Source: Bacteroidota bacterium (lineage in GTDB: Bacteria > Bacteroidota > Bacteroidia > Bacteroidales > JAADJA01). Taken from it: a DNA stretch of 64,000 nucleotides. Shown one piece after another: positions 56,240-64,000 of the stretch. The translations under genes and the position numbers were made by a program. Within the stretch, counting starts at the first letter, position 1; each line of letters starts with the position of its first letter. The notes beneath the pieces are model-generated. The model saw only the letters and a program-made list of their open reading frames with translations. It had not been told where the DNA came from and searched no databases. The DNA lies in the NCBI GenBank assembly GCA_020444515.1, contig JAHLKX010000001.1, forward strand, positions 744,001 to 808,000, written 5' to 3'.

Positions 56240-57589
56240 ATGAAACTCAGCTTACTCGATTTTTCCCTGCTCATTGGTTATGCACTCATTTGCATCGGGA
56301 TTGGATTTTGGAGTTCCAGGGGACATAAAGACGAAGACTACCTCATTGCTGGTCGGAAAATGTCGCTGGTAGGTTTTATCTCCTCCCTGGTAGCCAGCTA
56401 TGTTGGTGGTGCTGCCATCGTATTGTATTCTGCTTATGTATATAAATTTGGCATTTCAGCCATTGCCGTTTTCCTGGGTACCTCCGCTGGATTCCTGGTA
56501 TTTATTCCCTATGCCCTTAAGCTTAGAAATTATAGCAATACCCAAAAATTTCTGACCCTCTCCGACTGGTTTTACTTTAAATTCGATAAGCAAACCGGTA
56601 TCGTTTCTGCTTTGATCTTGTTTGTTGTTTATTTTGGGATGCTACTCAACCAGTTTATTGCCGGCAGTTCCATTTTATCACATATCAGTGGTCTCAGCTA
56701 TGAAAGTGCCTTACTGATCTCGGCGTCAATCATTACAATTTACCTGCTTGCAGGAGGTTTCAATAGTGTAATCAAAACCGATATTTTTCAATATATCATC
56801 CTGTTCGTTATTTTCATTTTACTGGGTTTGATTCTCATCCGTGGTGATCATAACATCACCCTTGAGCTGGCAGATTTTTCAAGAATGGACCCGGTAATGA
56901 CTTTTGTTTTTATACTTTTTGGGGTACTGATCATTTTTCAATCGGCTGAATACTGGCAGCGGGTTTATGCCGCAAAAAACAACAGGGTGGTGAAAAAAGG
57001 GCTGATCGGTGCTGCCATATTTGTTATCCTAACCGGTATGGCCATCAGTATTGTCGGGTTATCTGCCCACATGCATGTCCCGGGTATTGATCCCGGCAAA
57101 GCCTTTGCTGAAGGATTAACGGTGCTCATCCCTAAAAAATATATCGGGGCCAGCCTCGTTTTGCTGTTTGCTGCCATCATGAGCTCTGCCGATACGATCA
57201 TATTTGTGCTGGCCAGCAGCATTTCCAAGGATTATGTCGCCAACTTTACACAGAAAGAGATATCCCAACATAACTTAAAAAATTACACCCGGTTTTTTAT
57301 TTTATTATTTTCCATCATGGGTTTTGGGTTTGCCTGGTATTTCCGCGACCTGGTTACTGTTATTGTTTTTATTACAGGTATCGGATTTACCATTATTCCT
57401 GCAGCCATTGCCTCTTTTCACGTAAATCTGACCAAAAAAGCGGTCCTTTATAGTTTCCTGGCTGGTATCATTTATATTGTGGTCCTAATCCTTACTAATA
57501 ATCTTGAAGCCGAATTAAGCATTGCCTCGGTGGGGATATCAGCCATTGTTCTGCTCATCAGTCAAATCTTAACCCGAAGACGCATATGA
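56240..57589 (+). CDS. Sodium:solute symporter family protein
   Basis: 449 residues from the ATG at 56240, which leaves 10 bases after the previous stop (an in-frame ATG at 56183 would sit inside that gene). About 13 membrane helices; SSS motif region GGFNSVIKTDIFQYIILFVIF and GRKMSLVGFISSLVASYVGGAAIVLYS. Substrate not assignable. Overlaps the next gene by four bases (ATGA). Confidence 0.87.
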   Translation: MKLSLLDFSLLIGYALICIGIGFWSSRGHKDEDYLIAGRKMSLVGFISSLVASYVGGAAIVLYSAYVYKFGISAIAVFLGTSAGFLVFIPYALKLRNYSNTQKFLTLSDWFYFKFDKQTGIVSALILFVVYFGMLLNQFIAGSSILSHISGLSYESALLISASIITIYLLAGGFNSVIKTDIFQYIILFVIFILLGLILIRGDHNITLELADFSRMDPVMTFVFILFGVLIIFQSAEYWQRVYAAKNNRVVKKGLIGAAIFVILTGMAISIVGLSAHMHVPGIDPGKAFAEGLTVLIPKKYIGASLVLLFAAIMSSADTIIFVLASSISKDYVANFTQKEISQHNLKNYTRFFILLFSIMGFGFAWYFRDLVTVIVFITGIGFTIIPAAIASFHVNLTKKAVLYSFLAGIIYIVVLILTNNLEAELSIASVGISAIVLLISQILTRRRI

Positions 57590-58941
57590 GATGGAACCAG
57601 AAAATAGGGATCATGCTTATGATGATTGTAATGATAGCACATTTCGGATCTGCTCAAACAGACAGCATCCCGGCCGAAAAACCAAAAAAGTTCAATTTTG
57701 TACCCCTTCCTGTTTTAGGCTATAACATTGACATTGGTTTTCAATACGGAGTGATTCTGAATATTTTTAATTATGGTGACCGGAGCCGATATCCCGATTA
57801 TATCTATTCAATTTACACGGAACTTTCCAGAACCACCAAAGGAAGTGGTATAAACCAGCTGTTTTTTGATTCAAAATACATTTTACCCGGAAATATCAGA
57901 ATCACTGCCGACCTGAGTTACCTGACAGAACTAACCCTTAATTTTTATGGATTCAATGGCTATGATGCCATTTATAATCCCGATTTTATTAATCAGCAAA
58001 GCCCTGATTACAAGAGCCGGGTTTTCTATCATCACGACCGGCGGTTTTTCAGATTCACGACCGATCTTCAGCACCATACCGGGATTCCAAATGTAAACTG
58101 GTTGGCAGGGATCGGGTACTTTAGTTTTGACATTGCTAGTGTTAACATCGAAAAGCTCAACAAAGGAAAAAATGAGGGAGACCAGCTCCCGGATACAGAA
58201 TTACTTTTTGATAAATACAGGAAATGGGGCATTGTATCAGAGGATGAAGCAGGCGGGGGAACCATTCCATCACTAAAAGTTGGACTGATCTACGACACCC
58301 GCGATCAGGAAGCAAACCCGATGAAAGGTATTTGGTCGGAAGCGCTTTTGTTTTATGTTCCTGAAATAGCAGGCAACCATCAGTTTACGTATGCCAAGTT
58401 GAGTGTGACCCACCGGCAATACTTCACGCTGGTCAAACAGCGTGTAAACCTGGGTTACAGATTGGGTTACCAGGGCACCATTGGTGGGCAAGTTCCCTTT
58501 TTTATGCAACCATATATGATCACTTCATTTGCAAAAGTCACCACCACTGATGGTCTGGGTGGCGCCAAATCATTGCGCGGCGTTTTGCGCAATCGGGTTG
58601 TTGGCGATGGGGTGGCCTACGGAAACATGGAGGTAAGATGGAAAATTCTAAAAACTCAACTTTTCAGCGAAAATTTGTACCTTGCAGTCAATAGTTTTGC
58701 TGATGCAGGAAAGGTTGTTGCAAAGGTAGATTTGCCTGGTGACATTAAACAGAAACTGGATGCAGACGAAATATTCAGTGATTACTTTGATCCCGGATCA
58801 GAGCAAATTCACTGGACGGCCGGTGCCGGATTTCAAATTGTATATGGCGACAATACGGTGATCAATTTTGAGTATGGGATGGCACTGAATCAGCGAGACG
58901 GAGATGGCGGTATATATATAGGTATAGGTTATTTATTTTAA
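57586..58941 (+). CDS. Omp85/BamA-like outer-membrane barrel protein
   Basis: 451 residues. Signal peptide (IMLMMIVMIAHFGSAQ), no POTRA domains, then a strand-rich barrel. LRGVLRNRVVGDGVAYGNMEVRW corresponds to the RGF/Y and strand region of the surface-antigen (D15) domain, and the protein ends with aromatic IGIGYLF. Such POTRA-less members are common in Bacteroidota; role unknown. Translationally coupled to the SSS symporter. Confidence 0.8.
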   Translation: MRWNQKIGIMLMMIVMIAHFGSAQTDSIPAEKPKKFNFVPLPVLGYNIDIGFQYGVILNIFNYGDRSRYPDYIYSIYTELSRTTKGSGINQLFFDSKYILPGNIRITADLSYLTELTLNFYGFNGYDAIYNPDFINQQSPDYKSRVFYHHDRRFFRFTTDLQHHTGIPNVNWLAGIGYFSFDIASVNIEKLNKGKNEGDQLPDTELLFDKYRKWGIVSEDEAGGGTIPSLKVGLIYDTRDQEANPMKGIWSEALLFYVPEIAGNHQFTYAKLSVTHRQYFTLVKQRVNLGYRLGYQGTIGGQVPFFMQPYMITSFAKVTTTDGLGGAKSLRGVLRNRVVGDGVAYGNMEVRWKILKTQLFSENLYLAVNSFADAGKVVAKVDLPGDIKQKLDADEIFSDYFDPGSEQIHWTAGAGFQIVYGDNTVINFEYGMALNQRDGDGGIYIGIGYLF

Positions 58942-58951
58942 CAGATGGTTA

Positions 58952-59638
58952 ATGAAACAATACTGGTCGGATATAAAAGGCTTTGTTTTATTGATGGCAA
59001 TTCTGCTGTTTGTTTTAGCCATCGACATTGTTGGCGTTTCGTTTTATCACCATCATGTTCAACAATTCCTGGCCAATCAACCTGAAATACACCATGCCGA
59101 TGCAGGATTGGTTTTTTTCGGAGATTATGAAGATGATGGTCGGGCACTTGGACCCGCCAGTAAGCAAAGAGCCGGAAAGGCTGTTGAACTTTACCATGAT
59201 CATATTGTCCGACATGTTATTTGCGTTGGCGGATATGATTACAGGCACTGGCGCGGCAAGCCGAACCTCATGTCAGATTATCTTCAAAGCAAAGGTGTGC
59301 CTGCAGATTGTATCCTCTATGATTCCCTTTCTTTCAATACAAACACCAACTGGCATGAGGCCTCAATCATCATTGCCCGGGAGCATTTCGACACGATTAT
59401 CGCCATCAGTTCTCCCCTGCACATATTCAGGATTGCCAACATGATAAATCAGGAAGGTGTGTATTACACTTCCTATACTTGTTCTTTCACAGGATTTAAT
59501 GATTACTGGCAGCTTTACCTTGATGTGCACCACGAATGGGTCAGTACGTTTTTATCCCTTACCCTTCGGGATGAAGTGCGCAACAGAATTGTTTATATTG
59601 TTCGAACCGTAATGGGCGAAGTGGAAAATTTTTTCTGA
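58952..59638 (+). CDS. DUF218 (YdcF/SanA-like) membrane-anchored protein
   Basis: 228 residues. One N-terminal membrane segment (GFVLLMAILLFVLAIDIVGVS) and a DUF218 domain: AGLVFFGD, ICVGGYDYRHWRG, SLSFNTNTNWHEA and ISSPLHIFR. Related E. coli proteins (SanA, ElyC) affect envelope integrity and lipid-carrier use. Ten bases after the barrel gene. Confidence 0.8.
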   Translation: MKQYWSDIKGFVLLMAILLFVLAIDIVGVSFYHHHVQQFLANQPEIHHADAGLVFFGDYEDDGRALGPASKQRAGKAVELYHDHIVRHVICVGGYDYRHWRGKPNLMSDYLQSKGVPADCILYDSLSFNTNTNWHEASIIIAREHFDTIIAISSPLHIFRIANMINQEGVYYTSYTCSFTGFNDYWQLYLDVHHEWVSTFLSLTLRDEVRNRIVYIVRTVMGEVENFF

Positions 59639-59645
59639 TACCGGG

Positions 59646-60542
59646 ATGATGATCATGAAACAATCCAACAAAGCCTATTTATATGCGTTATCTGCCATTT
59701 TGTGCTGGTCGACCATTGCCTCAGCTTTTAAGCTTACCCTGCAGCACCTTGACTTTTTGAATACCCTGTTTTACAGCTCCCTGGTTGCAAGTTTTGTTTT
59801 ACTGCTGTTGTTGGCTTTTACACGCAAATTCAGGCTTTTAAAATTGGTAAAAGGAAAAGATATGCTCTGGGCCGCCATAAGAGGTGCACTGAATCCCTTT
59901 TTATACTATGTGGTATTGTTGCGGGCATATGAATTACTTAAAGCACAGGAAGCAGGCACATTAAATTATATTTGGCCCATCACCCTCGTATTGCTTTCCA
60001 TTCCCCTCTTGAAGCAAAAGATCCGCTGGATTCAAATGATTGCCATACTGATATCTTTTGCAGGCATCCTGGTCATTTCAACTGAAGGGAAAATTACCAG
60101 TTTGGAATTCAGGGAGCCGCTGGGTGTTTTACTGGCAGTTGGAAGCAGTCTTTTCTGGGCACTCTACTGGATATTGAACATGAGGGATCATTCCGATGAA
60201 ATCGTCAAACTCTTTCTGAATTTTGGATGGGGTACCTTTATGATTTTTTTCACCCTGCTTTTTTCATCCAAACTGGTTATCCCAAATTGGTCTGCAATTG
60301 CCGGAACAGTCTATATTGGTGTGTTCGAAATGGGTCTTACCTTTTACTTGTGGATGATGGGATTGAAGTTTGCCCGAAATACAGCGCAGATCTCAAACCT
60401 CGTTTATCTTTCACCCTTCATATCTTTGCTGATCATCAGGGTTGCCGTTAAAGAATTGATTTTACCGGCAACGGTAGTGGGGCTTATTCTGATCGTAATG
60501 GGAATCTTGTTGCAGCACTTTAGCCAAAAAAGGAAGATTTAA
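59646..60542 (+). CDS. DMT-family (EamA) transporter
   Basis: 298 residues with ten membrane helices in two EamA repeats (LSAILCWSTIASAFKLTLQ; LAVGSSLFWALYWILNM). Drug/metabolite transporters often export amino acids or nucleotide sugars. Starts at 59646, 59649 or 59655 are all possible; the last (MKQSNKAYLY) is the likeliest by family pattern. Last gene of the five-gene operon; its end overlaps the next minus-strand gene by four bases. Confidence 0.85.
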   Translation: MMIMKQSNKAYLYALSAILCWSTIASAFKLTLQHLDFLNTLFYSSLVASFVLLLLLAFTRKFRLLKLVKGKDMLWAAIRGALNPFLYYVVLLRAYELLKAQEAGTLNYIWPITLVLLSIPLLKQKIRWIQMIAILISFAGILVISTEGKITSLEFREPLGVLLAVGSSLFWALYWILNMRDHSDEIVKLFLNFGWGTFMIFFTLLFSSKLVIPNWSAIAGTVYIGVFEMGLTFYLWMMGLKFARNTAQISNLVYLSPFISLLIIRVAVKELILPATVVGLILIVMGILLQHFSQKRKI

Positions 60543-63451
60543 TTGGCCGAAAGAAAGTCATCCAGAACACTCAGTAAACGCTTGGGCCGGATGGGTTTCG
60601 ACATATACAGGTCACAACCTGCTTGAAGGCTTTTGGCTTCATCTTCTGACATGGCATAGGCTGTAACAGAAATAACAGGGAGTTTTGGATTAATGGACTT
60701 GATCATCCGGGTGGCATCATAACCATTCATCTTCGGCATCCTGATGTCCATCAGTACCACGTCTACCGGATTTTTCTTTTTAATGTAATTCACTGCCTCT
60801 TCACCATTGATCATGTGCACGATGTTGATCTTTGTTTTTTGCAAAGTGGCCTTAACCAGCTCAAAATTGGAGTTTTCATCCTCCGCTATTAGCAAGGTTT
60901 TATTCTTCCAATCATAATGGGGTTCATCCTTATCATCCTCAATTAACTCAAGTTCATCACCCTTAATATAAGGCATGGTAAAGTAAAATATCGATCCTTT
61001 TTCCGGCTTCGATTCCACCCAAATGGTTCCGCCGATCAATTCGATCAATCTTTTCGAAATGGAAAGCCCCAAACCTGTTCCACCGTAAGTGCGGGTTCGC
61101 GAATCATCAACCTGTCGGAATCGTTCAAAGATCAATTCATGTTTGTCTTTCGGAATACCAATACCACTATCCTTCACAAAAAATTCCAGGGTAGGTTTCC
61201 GATGACTTTCTTTTATGGAATACCCCAATTCTACAAAGCCTTTCTCGGTGAACTTTATGGCATTGCTTAGCAAATTGGATATCACCTGTTTGAACCGCAA
61301 AGGATCTGTTTTACAAGTCACCTGCTCACTATTGGGTGGCAGCGTCAGTTTAAATTCAAGATTTTTATGGGTATGGGTCTCCTTGAAGCTGGTGAATATA
61401 TCCCGTGTTACATCGTTAAGTTTAAAAGTTTGAATGTTGAAATTCAGTTGTCCAGCCTCAATTTTTGAGATATCAATAATATCTTCTATCAGATTGAGCA
61501 AAAGGTGACTGCTTTGCATGATATGAGAAAGGTATTCTTCCCGCTTGGCCACACCCAGTTCACGATCGTTAAGCAGATTTGAAAATCCAACAATGGAGTT
61601 CATGGGTGTCCTGATCTCATGCGACATATTAGCTAAAAAGGCGGTTTTCAGCTTATCCGATTCTTCAGCTTTTATTTTAGCCTCCTTCAGGTTTTCAATA
61701 AACTGCAACCGCTCGGTAATATCGGTAATAACTACCACATAAAGGTTAGGCTTATCAGAGTTAACAGCAATCTCACGACCGGTTATTTCAACACTAAATT
61801 CTTCACCATCAATCGTACGAAGTTTATATTCATCCTTGGTTAGTTTACCCTCCTGAATTTGCTTTATGAATTTACTGGTATTTTTGTTATCCGAATTATT
61901 GACAATAAAAGATTCAAGTTTCTTTTCCAACAGGTCATGTTTGCTTTTAGTATGAAACATTTTCAAACTTGTTTCATTACAATCTACGATGTTCATCTTA
62001 TCATTCACCACAAAAATACTGTAGGGAGAGATATCAAAAATGCTTCTCAGTTTACCTTCATTTTCTGTGAGGGCTTTATTGATTTTCTGAATGATCTCCT
62101 GCGATCTGAGGATTTCATCGTTTTGTTCCTGTAACAATTTATTGGCTTTCGCTTTTTGCCGGAAAAGACGAAATATGATAGCAGCAAAGATCAGTGTACC
62201 GATAAGACCTGCAATAATGCTATAGATAGCCAGATTACGGCGACGCAATTCTGATTCCTTTTTTTCGAGTTCCAATTTTGTCTTGGCGATCTGTTCCTGC
62301 TGTTTTTCAATTTCATTCTTGGTCAAAATTTCCTCTATTTTACTACTATGGAGCATAATTTGAAGTGAGTCGTCATATTGATTATAGAGGATATAACTCT
62401 GATGCGCATGTTTATACCAGCCTAATTTTTCATATGCGACCGAGAAATTTCGATAAATATCGCGCAAAATCCTGATTTGATTATTTTTATCAGCAAATCG
62501 CAATGCCTCATTCAAATAAGAAAGAGCATGGGTATAGTCCCCCAGTTCAATGTATACCTGAGCGATATTGTTATAGGTATTGCTGTTATCAATTCCAAGG
62601 GTTTCATAAGTTTCAATGGCCCGGTTGTAATAGTTTAAGGCCTCAGAATAATTACCCAATAAAAAATAACTTTTCCCAAGATTGTGATAACTGTCGGCCA
62701 TTCCTTTGTAATTATTCACCCTCAAACCTACATCTAAGGATTGATTAAAGTAATCGATGGCTTTTTCCTGATCCCCCACTTCCTGGTTGATCATGCCAAG
62801 GTTATTTAAAATTCCTGCCACATTCGTTTGCTGGTTCAGTTCTCTGGAGATTTTTAATGCATTTTGGAAATACTCATAGGATTTAACATATTCTTTCAGG
62901 TCGAGGTATATGCTACCGATGTTGTTATAAGAATTTGCAATTCCAACCGAATCATTCATCTGAAGTTTGCACTCGAGCGACTTCAAATGATAATCGATGG
63001 ATTTCTGATAGTCGCCCAGGTTATGATATATGATCCCCAGATTATTCCAGACTTTGGCCAGACCAAATGAATCCCTGGCCAGGCTGTACTGCGCCAGGCT
63101 AGAATCATAAAAACTGATCACATTGTTGAGATTCCCTTTGTACATGGAAATATTGCCCAACAATTTATAGGCCTCACCAATTTTCTTGTTATCCTTTAGT
63201 TCTTTCGAACTGATCAACGCCAGACGTGCATATTCCCGTGATGAATCCATGGAAATGGATAAATATATCCGTGAAAGGCTGAATAAGACATCCACTCTTT
63301 GCTCCAAACCAGCATTGGGAAGAACTTTAAGTAAACTGTCAATTTCTTCCTGTTTCGAATTTACTGCCGGATTGCGTGCAAGGGCGCTTCCTGCCATCAC
63401 AAATAGCATTAGAAACAAAAGGAGCCGGTAACGAAAACAGGGTAGTTTCAA
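60539..63451 (-). CDS. TPR-sensor hybrid histidine kinase with PAS and receiver domains
   Basis: 970 residues. Signal peptide (LLLFLMLFVMAGSALA), about seven TPRs (~90-360), a coiled coil, one membrane segment (~407-428), a PAS domain (~463-580), and HisKA with phospho-His611 in MSHEIRTPMNSIVGF. HATPase boxes are N730, DSGIGIP and GTGLGLS, and a C-terminal receiver has Asp902 in LMDIRMPKMNG. A periplasmic TPR region thus senses a signal and drives a His-Asp relay; no HTH is attached. Start is TTG at 63451, three bases past the upstream gene's stop. It is paralogous to that gene. Confidence 0.92.
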   Translation of the reverse strand: MKLPCFRYRLLLFLMLFVMAGSALARNPAVNSKQEEIDSLLKVLPNAGLEQRVDVLFSLSRIYLSISMDSSREYARLALISSKELKDNKKIGEAYKLLGNISMYKGNLNNVISFYDSSLAQYSLARDSFGLAKVWNNLGIIYHNLGDYQKSIDYHLKSLECKLQMNDSVGIANSYNNIGSIYLDLKEYVKSYEYFQNALKISRELNQQTNVAGILNNLGMINQEVGDQEKAIDYFNQSLDVGLRVNNYKGMADSYHNLGKSYFLLGNYSEALNYYNRAIETYETLGIDNSNTYNNIAQVYIELGDYTHALSYLNEALRFADKNNQIRILRDIYRNFSVAYEKLGWYKHAHQSYILYNQYDDSLQIMLHSSKIEEILTKNEIEKQQEQIAKTKLELEKKESELRRRNLAIYSIIAGLIGTLIFAAIIFRLFRQKAKANKLLQEQNDEILRSQEIIQKINKALTENEGKLRSIFDISPYSIFVVNDKMNIVDCNETSLKMFHTKSKHDLLEKKLESFIVNNSDNKNTSKFIKQIQEGKLTKDEYKLRTIDGEEFSVEITGREIAVNSDKPNLYVVVITDITERLQFIENLKEAKIKAEESDKLKTAFLANMSHEIRTPMNSIVGFSNLLNDRELGVAKREEYLSHIMQSSHLLLNLIEDIIDISKIEAGQLNFNIQTFKLNDVTRDIFTSFKETHTHKNLEFKLTLPPNSEQVTCKTDPLRFKQVISNLLSNAIKFTEKGFVELGYSIKESHRKPTLEFFVKDSGIGIPKDKHELIFERFRQVDDSRTRTYGGTGLGLSISKRLIELIGGTIWVESKPEKGSIFYFTMPYIKGDELELIEDDKDEPHYDWKNKTLLIAEDENSNFELVKATLQKTKINIVHMINGEEAVNYIKKKNPVDVVLMDIRMPKMNGYDATRMIKSINPKLPVISVTAYAMSEDEAKSLQAGCDLYMSKPIRPKRLLSVLDDFLSAN

Positions 63452-63454
63452 AAT

Positions 63455-64000
63455 TTATTGATCCTCATTTTTTTGAAAGTAGACTTCCAGTTTATTTAAC
63501 AGATCCCTGGGATTAAACGGTTTTGATATATGGGCATTGCATCCTGCATCCAGACTTTTTTCTATATCATCTGACATCGCATAAGCCGTCAACGATACAA
63601 TGGGTAGGGTTGTATTCATTTTCCTGATTTCGCGGGTAGCTTCATATCCATTCATGACAGGCATTCGGATATCCATGAGTACCAGGTCGACCTGTTGATT
63701 TGTATTGATCATGTCGACCGCTTCTTTTCCATTTACAGCCCTCACTATTTTTGCATTTGTTTTAAACAATGTTGCGCTGATCAGTTCAAAGTTCGAAACT
63801 TCATCTTCAGCAACCAGAATAACTTTTCCGGACCAATCATGTTTATCGGATCGGGGGATAAAAGGTTTCATAAATCCCTCAACATTTACCGCTTCATAAG
63901 GAAGGGTAAAATAAAATGTACTTCCTTCATGCAATACCGACTCGACCCACATATTTCCACCAAGGATCTCCACGAGCCTTCTCGAAATGGTCAGACCCAG
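63455..64000 (-). CDS. Hybrid histidine kinase, C-terminal part (cut by window end)
   Basis: The open frame reaches the window edge, reading GLTISRRLVEILGGNMWVES, the end of a HATPase domain. A receiver domain follows (LVAEDEVSNFELISATL; LMDIRMPVMNGYEATREI, phospho-Asp). It is close to the downstream kinase over this part (for example EDE-SNFEL, MDIRMP-MNGY-AT, TAYAMS-D), suggesting tandem duplication. The N-terminal sensor is outside the window. A GTG at 63971-63973 is inside the domain and not a start. Confidence 0.9.
   Translation of the reverse strand: MGLTISRRLVEILGGNMWVESVLHEGSTFYFTLPYEAVNVEGFMKPFIPRSDKHDWSGKVILVAEDEVSNFELISATLFKTNAKIVRAVNGKEAVDMINTNQQVDLVLMDIRMPVMNGYEATREIRKMNTTLPIVSLTAYAMSDDIEKSLDAGCNAHISKPFNPRDLLNKLEVYFQKNEDQ

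Overview
The window comes from a chromosome of the phylum Bacteroidota, probably a Bacteroidales/Marinilabiliales-like or Cytophagales-like lineage. This is inferred from the gene families present: a TonB receptor with a CarboxypepD_reg-like N-terminus, a T9SS-type C-terminal domain, DUF4294, a PepSY-like acidic lipoprotein, an SGLT-like symporter and MORN/YwqK proteins. It is also inferred from promoters: many genes have a TAnnTTTG box (the Bacteroidota -7 element) 15-60 bases before the start, and Shine-Dalgarno sequences are mostly absent. Those boxes were used to choose several starts. Most of the window is ordinary chromosomal content at moderate GC, with two conspicuous AT-rich patches (about 37.3-39.4 kb and about 47.2-48.8 kb).

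Layout. 0-10 kb: tail of an HDAC-like deacetylase, EttA, an acidic triple-PepSY lipoprotein, PruA, a long KamA-like radical SAM aminomutase, a beta-lactamase-fold serine hydrolase, a hotdog thioesterase, a MORN protein and tRNA-Leu(UAG). 10-20 kb: the proteostasis operon tig-clpP-clpX, DUF4294, a translationally coupled polysaccharide set (Gfo/Idh/MocA oxidoreductase, lipoprotein, WcaJ-like sugar transferase), Pcm, and a lipoprotein followed by a decayed copy of its own 3' end. 20-31 kb: TonB receptor, thioredoxin-like protein with an unusual CX6C site, SH3-NlpC/P60 peptidase, parallel-beta-helix-like lipoprotein, SGLT-type symporter and PcrA/UvrD helicase. 31-35 kb: a selenium operon with mnmH and a cysteine desulfurase-SelD fusion. 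35-45 kb: secreted M1 and S8 peptidases that share a distinctive C-terminal module; between them lie a DnaQ-BRCT exonuclease and a chimeric NAD+ ligase, then an Sfp-type transferase and a patatin. 45-52 kb: MATE exporter, DUF6580 membrane protein, an AT-rich glycosyltransferase bounded by attC-like sequences, SIMPL protein and small envelope proteins. 52-64 kb: arcC-arcB-groES-like operon (carbamoyl phosphate/ATP production from citrulline), a five-gene membrane operon (SLC13, SSS, Omp85-type barrel, DUF218, EamA) and two tandem hybrid histidine kinases, the second cut by the window edge.

Most notable signals: (1) ligA is a mosaic. Its N-terminal 455 codons are about 50% GC. The remainder is about 30% GC, carries two extra ~92-residue helix-hairpin-helix units, and is continuous with an AT-rich convergent exonuclease-BRCT gene. 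(2) A 27%-GC glycosyltransferase gene sits between a 10-mer and its exact reverse complement, followed on the right by a ~130-base long-stem palindrome, like an integron cassette. (3) The M1 and S8 peptidases share a ~220-residue C-terminal module ending in two dockerin-like calcium loops, distinct from the T9SS type A domain seen elsewhere in the window. (4) A NifS-SelD fusion is paired with MnmH, implying selenouridine-tRNA synthesis. GC values quoted are hand counts on single 60-base lines, not whole-region computations.
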